64,000 nucleotides of DNA from Branchiostoma floridae (lineage: Eukaryota; Chordata; Leptocardii; Amphioxiformes; Branchiostomatidae): contig NC_049990.1 in the NCBI RefSeq assembly GCF_000003815.2, forward strand, positions 4,341,803 to 4,405,802, in the 5' to 3' direction. Below, in pieces: positions 55,201 through 64,000 of this stretch. A model generated the notes under the pieces. It did no database searches, was not told the DNA's origin, and saw only the letters and a program-made list of their open reading frames with translations. Within the stretch, counting starts at the first letter, position 1; each line of letters begins with the position of its first letter. The position numbers and the translations under genes are program-made.

Positions 55201-58200
55201 TTTTGTCTTGAGGATACACTTGTCTTGCCATAGCCAAAGCCTCAGTACATTTACTGATTGCTGTTTTGTAATCACCAATATTGCACAAGGCCAAAGCTAG
55301 GCTAGTTATGGATATAGCAATGTGAGGATGAGCTGCACTCTTTCCGTACATTTTGCTCATCATCTGCAGTGCCTGTTCATAACAGCTGATGGCTTTTCTA
55401 CAGTCACCTAATCGGTACCTGGCAACTCCCAGATGGTGGAGTATGGCGGCAGTGTGTGGATGGGCTGTAGTGTCACCATAGATTTTTGTACACATCTGTT
55501 GTGCCTCTTCAAGGTAGCTGATAGCTTTTGTGTGATTACCCAGACTATCCCATGCATTTCCCAGGTTGGTGAGTAAAGTAACAATTCTAGGATGTTCTGT
55601 TCTCTCATCATAGATACTTCTGTACATCTGCAGGGCCTGATCAAGGTAGCTGATAGCTTTCCAGTAATCACCTTGATGCTGCCAGACTACCCCCAGGTTG
55701 TGTAGTGACTTCGCAATGTCAGGATGTGCTGTGTCTTGACCATAGATACTCCTGTACATCTTAAGTGCCTGTTCATAGTAGCCAATTGCTTTCCTGTAAT
55801 CACCCAGTTCACTCCAGGCATCTCCCAGATTGGTCAAGAAAGTGGCAATGTCGGTATGAACTGCAGTCTCACCGTGGATCCTCACACCCATCTGCAGTGC
55901 CTGTTCAAGGAAGCAGATTGCTCTATTATGATCACCTTGGCATATGTAAGCTATCCCCTGGTTGTATAGCAAATTCATTATGTCAGGATGTGCTGTACTC
56001 TCACCATAGACACTCCTGAACATCTGCATTGCCTGCTCAAAGTGGTCAATTGCTGTCCTGTGATATTCTTGAGAGAAATATGCGGATCCCATGTTGCTAA
56101 GTGTGGTGGCAATTTCAGTATGTGCTGTGCTCTTACCATAGATACTCATACGCATCTGCAGTGCCTGTTCGAGATAGCTAATTGCTCTCCTACGATTTCC
56201 TTGACAGTGTAAGGCTGTTCCCAGCTCATGAAGGGATCTTGCAATGTCAGGATGTGCTGTGCTTTGGCCATAGACACTCCTGAACATTTCAAACGCCTGT
56301 TCAAGGTAGCCAACAGCTTTATTTTTATCCCCCAGATGACTCCATGCTAACCCCAAACAGTGGAGTGAACTTGCATATTTTGGATGTGCTGTACTCTCAC
56401 CATAGACAGTTTTTGTCATCTGCAGTGCCTGTTCATGGTAGCTGATAGCTTTCCTGTGATCACCTTGATACTGCAAGCCTTCGCCCACGTTGCTTAGTAA
56501 CCTTGCTATGTCACGATGTGCTGTATCTTGACCATGGATACTCCTATACATCTGCAGTGCCTGTTCATGGTAGCCAACTGCTTTCCTGTGATCACCCAGT
56601 TCACTCCAGGCATCTCCCAGATTGGTCAAGAAAGTGGCAATGTCGGTATGAACTGCAGTCTCACCATGGATCCTAACACCCATCTCCAGTGCCTGGTCAA
56701 GGAAGCTGATTGCTCTACTTTGATCACCATGGCAGATGTAAGCAATCCCCAGGATGTGAAGTGATTGCATTATGTTAGGATGTGCTATACTCTCACCATA
56801 GATAGTCCTGTTCATCTGCAGTGCCTGTTCATGGTAGCTGATAGCTTTCCTGTGATCACCTTGATACTGCCAGCCCTTGCCCACATTGCTTAGTAACCTT
56901 GCTATGTCAGGATGTGCTGTATCTTGACCATGGATACTCCTGTACATCTGAAGTGCCTGTTCATTGTAGCTGATAGCTCTCATATGATCCCCTTGATGGA
57001 CATAGGCTGTTCCCAAGCCGCTTAATAACTTGGCAATTTCGGCATGTGCTGCACTTCTACCATATACACCTCTGTACATTTGCAATGCCTGTTCTAAGTA
57101 GCTGATAGCTTTACTGTAATCACCTTGGATGACATGGACACACCCAAGGTAGATTAGTGATCTGGCAATGTCTGGATGAGCTGTACTCTCACCATGGATA
57201 CTCCTGTACATCTCCAGTGCCTGTTCAAGGTAACTGATTGCTCTCTTGCAATCACCCTTTTCACCGTAAGTTGCGCCCAGGTTGTACAGTGTAGTAGCAA
57301 TCTCAGGATGTGCTGTACTTTCACCGTAGATATGCCTTTCATAGTGCAGTGCACACATAAGGTAGTTAATTGCTTTCATGGGATCACCAAGGGCACTCCA
57401 GATTCCTGACAGGTCATTGAATGATCTGGCAATGTCTGGATGTGCTGTATCTTGACCGTACATTCCCCTCCACATCTGTAGTGCCACTTCGCAGTACCTG
57501 ATTGCTTTCCTATTATCACCTAGATGGTGCCAAGCTTGTCCCAGGTAGTGAAGAGAGGTGGCTATGTCAGGATGTAGTGTATCCCAGCCATAGAGTGTCC
57601 TGTCCATCTGCAGTGCCTGTTCAAAGTAGCTGATAGCTTTCCTGTGATCACCCAACCTAATCAACCAAAATATTCCTATACTGTGATAAAGCTGCAATGT
57701 TGGGACTAACTGTGGTCTGACCATAGATATCTCTCATCATCTGCAGTGCCTGCTCATAGTAGCTGATTGATTTCCTGAGAACACCCAGGCCTTCAAAGAT
57801 CATCCCCAGGCAGTGTAGAGATACAGCAATCCCAACAGGATATTGTGCTCTTGTCTCTTCATTCTTATACATCTGCAGTGCCTGTTCAACATAGCTGATT
57901 GCTTTCTTGTAATGTCCCAGGCTTTTCCATGTCATACCCAGCCTGAGCAGTTGTTCTGCAATGGCAGGATGTGCTGTATTCTTACCAAAGACCTTCCTGT
58001 ACAACTTAAGTGCATTTTCAGTATAACTGATTGCTTGTTGGTTATAACCCAGACAGACCCAAGCTTCAGCAAGCTGTTCAAACATACCAATCTCATCAAG
58101 AAAACTGGACACTGTCCATTTCTTAGTTTTCAAATTTGTAGCTCTTCTTGTTAGAGCCTTGCTTAAGTGGCTGACAGCTAATCCATATTGGCACAACTCT

Positions 58201-61200
58201 GAGTACATCATCCCTTGTACATATGTATCATACAAATCTGGGAGTGACTTGGAAATTGGCCTCTGCCCAGAACATTCATGATCAGACAAAACTTTTTTAA
58301 GAGGAACTGCTGTATAATAGTACCTAAAAAGCTGTTTTTCGTTTGTCAGACGGAAAACATGTCTCAGTGCTGTTGTGCCTTCTTCATCATTGGTCAGTTG
58401 GGATGATTCCTGTCTATGCAGTACCGTTTCCATTGAAGCCAGAGCTGATATTTTTTCCTTCTGTCCACCATTTGCAATGTAGGTTCTGAGTCTGAGTTCT
58501 GCTGAGATGCTGGTAAGCACTGTCAGGTGGTGTGCATTGCTGGGACTGATCACTTGTTGGTTTTCCATTTCTTCTATTGTCTCCCAAACTGTGCTAGGTA
58601 TGATGCCTGAAGACAGTGCTAAGTAGTCCACTGCTACAGAAGGGAAGCGATAGAGGTCTGTCTTCACATCAATCAGCTTTGCTGTAGTTGTTTTATTACG
58701 CATGTAGCTTTTCATATTTTCCATCATTGTCTCCTGTGCCAGTTGTTGAGCCATTTTACTTCCGTCAGCTTTCAGTATTCTTAATGTGATAGCCATGTAT
58801 GTGTCCATCAAAGTCTGGTCTCCTGCTATCAGGCATGGGTTTCTCAAGATATTAGCAAGATGATAGCCTTCCTTTAGGTATGATTTTGCATCCTTTTGTA
58901 GTATTGAAACCATGTTTTCTGGGGTGCAGATGAGTTCACTGGGTGATTGGTTCTTTGTTTCCTGCCTGCCAAGTGGAGTCTTGCTTGCCTTTGGCATTGA
59001 GCCATCAAATGCAAACCCACGTGGTGTAACAGAGTCATAGTACCAGTCATCCTTTGGACTCCCAGAGTGAAAGTCATTGAGACATCTTATCCCTATTGCT
59101 GGGAGAATAGTTTCTCCCAGGTTGACCACCTTGAGGTGTAGATAGTGAGTGAGTTTACGGAAAAATGCGAGAATTTCTTCTCTTTCTCGCTCTACCAAGA
59201 TAGCAAACTCTAGGTCTGAGTATGGAGTTACCAGTCCTGTGGCCTGTGAACCCAAACCTATCAGGGCATAGTTACAGGGAGGGGGGCCCATTAACCCAAT
59301 ACACTCTTCTACAAGCAGGCTAATGAATTTTTTTCTGTCATGTACAATGTTCTCAAACAATTGCCTGACAGCCTGGGCTCGTTTTGCCTCTATCTCTTTG
59401 ACAAGTGGGTCATCCTCGTCATACACATAAGGATCCAGCTGCTGGTCAATGGTTTCCATCTCCAGCTTGATCTGGTCCCGCATCTTCTTCAGCTGTTTCT
59501 TATGTTTTTCTGTATTATCTTGACTCATATTGCAAGGAATGTCTAAGATAGATTTGAGAAATGACTGCTCTAATTCTTTAACAGCTGTATATATGTTCCC
59601 CTTGATGATTTCAACATTTGACCTGGCTATTGCTGCATTGTAGAGTGCTGCTGCTTTGACAAAGTCTCCCCCGTCTCCTGTCTGCTGACCTCGCTTACTG
59701 TAGACATCCCCCAACTTGCACAGGGGCTCCACCTCTCTCTGGTACTGCTGGGCTGTCGGGTCTAGGGAAATGAATTTAATGCTGGGCGTTCCATTGATAT
59801 GCAAAACATATTGCCGCAACTTTATAATGCCTTTCTGTACATTTTTAGAAGCAGCCAGACAGGTATCAAATGTCACCACCTTCATCCATGCCTATTGAAT
59901 CTTGTTTGCATTAAAATTGGAATTCAAATTCTATACATTCTGCAAACCTTGTGTTTTATTGTTCACTAATCTGTAGTCTTTTTGTATTGGGGAAATACAT
60001 GATTTTTCTTGCAAGATTTATGTTTTTTATACAATACATGTATGTATATACATGAAAAATAAGGTTGTTTTGTTAAGTTACAAGAACTTAAAGAAGTTAG
60101 ATCTGTTCTTAGTCATACCTTTGACATGAACCATCTTGAGTGCAGCTGCAAAGTGCTTCTCTGCCGAGTCCAGGTCTTCCCTGTCAAGGGATGACTCCCC
60201 CTCCTTAAGATGGTCTTTGTACTGACTGACAATGAAAAAAATGGCTTTGGGTCAAGGTGGAAGACTTGCATGGATGCAGATGAACATCATAAAGTCAACT
60301 ATTACTAATACAGATCAGGCCAATAAGAAATTAGGATGAATGTTATAAAAAATATTAACTAAGTAATCCATGCTAACTGAGTACGCCCTAGTTCTTACAT
60401 GACTAGGACAACACTCACCAATCTGCAGGCCTTTTTTCTTCCACCAGGGCACCTGCATAGCAGATTTCTTGGCCATATTGTCTTGTAATGCACAAGTCCA
60501 GTTCCTGTAGCTTGTTTGTCAAGCTGGTAACTTGACTGTCAGACATCTTATTTTCTATCTGATAAGTAACCTTGTGCAAAGAGAGAGAGAGAAAATCACC
60601 ATGTCAACATAATCAAGCAGAAAAAATGCAGTTCAAAGTCTGTAAGGTCATACGAAGGTAAAAATCAGAGTACATAAATGAGTCTCTACATGTACATTTT
60701 CATTGTGAAAGATTTTCTCTAGAACACATAATGATAGTCCTAGTTACTTAGCAATGATTGTACACAGACATTGTACTTATGAATTGATCACCTTGGTTTG
60801 CAGAGGAATGTCTGTCAGCTCTTATTGTGTGTAATGATAAATAAACCACAGTTGAAGTCTGAGCAAAACCTGTAACACCTACATGGACATCCAACATAAC
60901 CCAGGTACCAGGATCAGGGCTCAAAACACCACCTGCATATGCAGTTTAGTGCAGGTAAAATTGAAGCTGTGCAGGTATGTCTGGTGTCTACCTGCACCTA
61001 ACCTGCACTGGGCCATGTACTAGGTTTTGTACATAAATATCCAATCGTGTAGGTGCATGTGGATTGTTATTAGCTGCATTGACTGTTACCACCTATTAAG
61101 TATAAAATGATGGTTCCTGAACAATTGTGATCCATACTTCCTAAATTCAGAGTGCACAGTGGTGCAGGTAGCATTTGTCTGGTGCAGGTAATTTTCAATG

Positions 61201-63746
61201 TTACCTGCCCCAGTGCAGATATGCAGAAAAAAAGTATTTTACTGAGGATGAACAAATAGGTCAAAATCTCACCTGGGTATTTAAGACTCGATGGTTGTGA
61301 ACATGTCTGGGCAGAAACTTGTGGATAGAGTTTCTGCCTGTAGCAGCAAAGCTTCTATCTGGTTTTCCCCTATGACTTGACCTGTACCACTTCTGGGACT
61401 TTCCCTTGAGTCATGCCTAATGTCAACAGTCTTTTTATGACTAAGCAAAGAATGGTTTATGTATCAACTCACCTGTTTACACTGCACCTTGGGTCACAGA
61501 GGTATGTGAAAGGTATATAAAATGTGTAACAAGGATTTGTCATACTATGTGGCTATTGTGCAAGTAAATGATACTATTTTTTTGGACACAATAATTTCAA
61601 ATGATCCTTTTCTACACTGCAGGAGTTGAAGGATAACCCAAAATGAAATTTTTACGATGTTTGTTTATTTTAGGGAGACGCTGGTGAAGTCCAAAGCACA
61701 GTTGGCGGTGAGAAGACGTCAGCTGATCGCAGAGCTGGCAGAAATCTACCCAATAGCACAGGTAGCTTTAACATTTACAGATTAAGTAGAAAGTAATTGC
61801 CCTGGAGAGGAGATAGGCGCCACCAGGGAACTAGATGCCTATTAAGACAGCATAACAAGTTGTGCTGTCCCTACAGCTGATTAAAAAGCTATGGGATGAT
61901 GACAATGATGATGAATTGAATATAGAGAATTAAACTGTTACGCACCACAAACCATGGACACTCGGTGAAACGCTTTCAGAAAGCCTCCGCCATATTGCTC
62001 AGCTCTAAAGGGTAGTCATGTGACTGGGTGTCAAAGGTTACAGGGGTCACGAAACAAAGGTGTTGTAGAACTTAGAAGGAGGGGAGTATAGCATGTCACA
62101 TTTTACCTTTAAGTTTTCTGAAGGAATGTGGCTTTTCCATTCTCAGTCATAGCTTCATGCAAAGTACATGCCTTGGTAGGTGTACATGTAGTAGTAAAAA
62201 TTACCTTTTATTTCCTGACCAGTGTTGTACTTGTTGACTCAGTTAACATGTTCTTGCTCCATCCCATTGACAGCTGCCCAACGGAAGGCATACGATATGT
62301 GGGGTTTGGCTGCCAAATGCAGAGGAGTTACAAGGTAAGACATCATCTTGCTGTGAAATTCTACCTACACCACTAGAACCATGACTTGTAGTGGTAGTCC
62401 ACTGTGTTCTGTTGCTACATGGGGTCTGGACACCCTGCAGCTGCAATCTGTCTTTCTTCAGATCTGTCCACTTTATTCTGTTCATTGCAAGCTTCCTTAT
62501 CTTTTGTAGTTTTCTACAGTTCCCATGACTTGTATCTGTCATTCTTGCCTCAACTAATGGATGAAAAGCACTCCAAAATCCTAACAATTAAAGCTTCTCC
62601 TGCAGTCTCCTATCCTCTACCATTAAAGTTACAATATTGTCTCTTGCTGCAGGTAAAGATGACAACATGGTAGAAGCAGGACTAGGCTATGCTGCACACC
62701 TCCTGATGATGATTGCCCAGTTTCTCCAGCTGCCCCTGCAGTATCCCATCATCTACAGGGGCTCCAAGTCTAAGATCAGAGACCCCATCACGGCCAAACT
62801 GGCAGACAGGGACAGAGAGTAAGACTTCATCTATTTGTTCTTCAATTAAAATGACTACTCCAGCTTCCTGGAGAATCTGAATGATTAATATACAGCTTAG
62901 GGGTTTGGTACAACTCTTTGAATACTCGTACCAAATTTACAGATGAATGGCATCAGCTTGAATAAGACTAAAGGGTTTGTTGAAACTTTGACTGTGTTTT
63001 TTACTTCATATTCAATTTGAAGAATTAAGTAAAGTGTCTTTTTGTATCTCAGAAGTCAGATGTTTTACATATTAGAAATCAGATACAGAATAATTATTGA
63101 TAGTAAATCTTCCATTCTTGTAGGTTCCCCTTGTATTCCAAGGGAAAAGAAAGATTCCAGTTCAGCTATGCCGTGTTTCTTCTCAACAAGAACATTGCCC
63201 AGGTCAGTTGTTAGACTTCAGACTTCTCTAATTTCAGTTGCCTCATTCAATGAACAGTGTGTTGTTTTGATATCTGTGTTCATACTCATACATCATAGAC
63301 ATGATATTTAGTCTCTCCAAGTTCAAAGCAAACAGTATTTCTATATAACAATATAACAATCCTATATTCCACCACCACCACAGCTGTGGTACTATTGAAG
63401 TCTAGATGAACTACATGTAAGATTTAAACTTATTCCAAATTAAAAGTAAATGCAATCATTGTTTTCAAACAATGTAGTTTACACTATAGTTTTTCCACCA
63501 CCACAGTTGAGGTACTATTGCAGCCTACAGACATTCCAAAGTCAAAGTTCACACCAAGTTTTTCTATAGTTTACAGTTGGGTATATTGCAGCTTGTTAGA
63601 AAGCTATGGGACTAATGATTATGATGATGATACAAATGTATTCCCTCCCCCCAGCTGAGGTACTACTGTGGCCTGGGCACCAGTGACCTGAGGCTGACCC
63701 TGCCCAACCTGAAGAGTCTGCTGGAACAGAGGCTGGGGGTCAGGTT
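46264..63746 (+). CDS. UVRAG: UVRAG, Vps34 complex II subunit (3' end outside window)
   Basis: Exons in phase: 46264-46320, 47478-47616, 48554-48588, 48774-48837, 49390-49487, 49842-49928, 50981-51187, 52094-52220, 53786-53870, 61674-61761, 62274-62334, 62653-62818, 63124-63202, 63655-63746, then a donor (GTGAGT). A 12-base exon at 51706-51717 is optional. About 461 residues are visible. Landmarks shared with human [49 protein letters not shown] then LLIEWKV (C2 domain). The coiled coil holds [17 protein letters not shown]. The C-terminal Vps38-like domain has [35 protein letters not shown] and [16 protein letters not shown] binds Beclin 1 in PI3-kinase complex II and acts in endosome and autophagosome maturation. 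The long intron 53871-61673 holds a whole antisense gene. Confidence 0.93.
47783..47950 (-). mobile_element. Possible LINE 3' end in UVRAG intron 1b
   Basis: TTTAAGTTTATTCAGCAGCTTTTCTTC... followed by A-rich TACATAATGCAAAAAACAAC resembles an antisense retroelement tail. No coding motif remains, so this is weak. Confidence 0.25.
48876..49226. repeat. GGGCTCGAAATAC / GTGCACCC dispersed repeat
   Basis: It starts GCAGGGCTCGAAATACTGGG, has many GGTGCACCCAAA words in both orientations, and ends near GTTTAGCCCGG. Related text is found at 47939-48025 (GCAGGGCTCAGTACAC) and 60915-61215 (CAGGGCTCAAAACACC with GTGCAGGTA words). Confidence 0.55.
50110..50705 (-). mobile_element. 5'-truncated non-LTR retrotransposon (CR1/L2-like)
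   Basis: On the minus strand 50690-50480 encodes [18 protein letters not shown] followed by [17 protein letters not shown] and AFKVKIW. This is the usual C-terminal end of CR1/L2/jockey-type reverse transcriptases (RT...SF.Y.A...WN.LP..I...FK). A 3' UTR follows, ending in a (CAAA)n tail at 50115-50140. The 5' part is missing. Confidence 0.72.
50743..51020 (+). repeat. Tandem duplication over the UVRAG exon 7 acceptor
   Basis: About 150 bp with AAGCACTCAAGAATGCTATA, TCTATTTCAATGCTGTTCCT, the acceptor CTCACACAG and the first ~45 exon bases (GAGAGAAGCCAGGAGAACCA to CGCCAGAGGG) occurs twice. The upstream copy's acceptor is at 50825. Its exon part runs on into AGGCTTGCAGC without the rest of the exon, so the true exon is the second copy at 50981. 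Confidence 0.85.
51706..51717 (+). other. Candidate 12-base microexon of UVRAG
   Basis: TTATATCACAG | GATCCTAAGATG | GTAGGT. It has both splice sites and phase 0 on each side, and would add DPKM between exons 7 and 8. Without it, the protein aligns to human UVRAG here without a gap, so it may be alternative or chance. Confidence 0.35.
52508..53748. mobile_element. 1.2-kb non-autonomous element with AACGCTTAACG repeats
   Basis: The left end CTATTAGAGGGTCTGCATGG and right end GCATGCAGGCCCTCCTATTAG are imperfect inverted repeats. Near the left end, GGTAACGCTTAACGGTAAAT plus TCAGGAGG is repeated about three times; AACGCTTAACGG variants recur near the right end. The interior has repeated modules of CATTTCCTGCATTTT and GCAAATTTTGC. 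No transposase. A related copy is at 33467-33935. Confidence 0.65.
54015..54300. repeat. Tandem repeat of ~60 bp, about five copies (UVRAG intron)
   Basis: The unit CACTGGTCCTGTCCCTGGTG followed by CTGAACGTACATTCACACTGA and CCTCCTACTGACTT repeats four times almost exactly, with one diverged fifth copy. Confidence 0.85.
55094..57650 (-). repeat. 132-bp TPR repeat array with block duplications
   Basis: Nineteen consecutive 44-residue TPRs correspond to a 132-bp DNA period. CACCCAGTTCACTCCAGGCA at 55801 and 56593 is 792 bp apart, exactly six units, and the surrounding two units are nearly identical. A second near-identity lies about 396 bp apart (three units) around 56473 and 56877. Confidence 0.85.
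55094..60546 (-). CDS. Nucleotidyltransferase-TPR protein, nested antisense in UVRAG
   Basis: Three minus-strand exons: 60546-60419 ([12 protein letters not shown]...RPAD), 60225-60119 ([14 protein letters not shown]...AALKMVHVK) and 59761-55094 ([14 protein letters not shown]...). I chose the acceptor at 59762-59763 because it alone keeps phase; the frame reaching 59885 is intron. The three exons sum to 4,903 bases, one more than a multiple of three. That matches a single-base frameshift near 57667-57670, where the upstream frame stops at 57657 and the TPR array continues in the next frame. Without it the protein would be about 1,633 residues. The middle part has GLGSQATG...[11 protein letters not shown] (59205-59260), a DUF294/nucleotidyltransferase-like motif with the D-x-E pair. 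The C-terminal two thirds is about 22 TPRs of 44 residues ([16 protein letters not shown]... AHPDIA..L.NLG). Function unknown; the family is expanded in invertebrates. Confidence 0.8.
61762..62273. other. UVRAG intron, nothing else recognised
   Basis: Ordinary intron between exons 10 and 11, without repeat or ORF of note. Confidence 0.4.
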
Positions 63747-64000
63747 GTGAGTAGCCATGTTCTTCTCCTTGTAATTAGACTTAATAGTGTTTTTTTTTTA
63801 ATGTAGTTAAGGCCCTCTGCCAAGCAACCAACTGTCATACCCAAAAGCAACCACTTTTTCAGACCCAAAGGAGCAGTCACCCTCCACGCAACATTTTCAA
63901 TGAGGATTTCTGCTGGCACAGTTACCCTGAGTTTCTTTTGTTTGGGTTTATTATGTCTTGGTAACTTTGAAAAGTCACCCAAAAAATAAAAATGCCCCAA

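Noticed and set aside
55408-57409. ORFs on + and other frames opposite the TPR array
   Set aside because: They repeat with the 132-bp period as shadows of the minus-strand TPR frame.
59762-59885. Extending the NTase-TPR protein to an ATG at 59885
   Set aside because: The upstream exon ends in phase 1 and joins correctly only at the acceptor 59762-59763 (DPTAQQYQ). The 59885 start is intron read-through.

Overview
The window is metazoan nuclear DNA. Its genes are split into short exons with GT-AG introns, it is dense in small inverted-repeat transposons, and it carries an intact LINE. The gene set (an NR3A-type nuclear receptor, UVRAG, LAMTOR4, ENPP, a SAMD9-like giant and an NTase-TPR protein) together with many CTGTAAATGC-type MITEs points to a cephalochordate (Branchiostoma, lancelet). 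That assignment is inference from content; another invertebrate deuterostome is possible. Three N gaps are present (1658-1757, 6387-6486, 16375-16491).

Layout, left to right. (1) 1838-4609, +: the last two exons of an ENPP-family ectophosphodiesterase. (2) 7285-14658, +: a ten-exon estrogen-receptor-like nuclear receptor. Its introns hold MITEs and two arrays of partial exon copies. (3) 18320-21175, +: a single-exon leucine-rich-repeat transmembrane receptor whose C-terminus runs into a minisatellite. (4) 22674-28619, +: a full-length L1/Tx1-type LINE with both ORFs open, a poly-A tail and a 12-bp target-site duplication. (5) 29150-29925: a decayed Penelope-like fragment, followed by MITEs. 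(6) 32619-42421, +: an eight-exon gene of about 1,969 codons. It joins an RRM, a ubiquitin-like fold, a death domain, a LOTUS/OST-HTH-like domain and a SAM domain to a SAMD9-like P-loop (STAND) core, with an OB-like region and a Cys-rich end. (7) 43817-45791, -: LAMTOR4. (8) 46264 to the right edge, +: UVRAG, incomplete at its 3' end. (9) 55094-60546, -: a three-exon nucleotidyltransferase/TPR gene nested antisense in a UVRAG intron.

Functional reading. LAMTOR4 (Ragulator, lysosomal mTORC1) and UVRAG (Vps34 complex II, endosome and autophagy) sit head to head about 470 bp apart and probably share a promoter. The SAMD9-like, NTase-TPR and LRR-receptor genes are all of types found in expanded, fast-evolving (often defence-related) families; this is inference.

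Most notable points: the SAMD9-like domain chimera; repeated tandem duplication across exon-intron junctions in three different genes; the LRR receptor tail made of a minisatellite with PKA-like sites; and an intact, recently inserted LINE with a YY1-like start.
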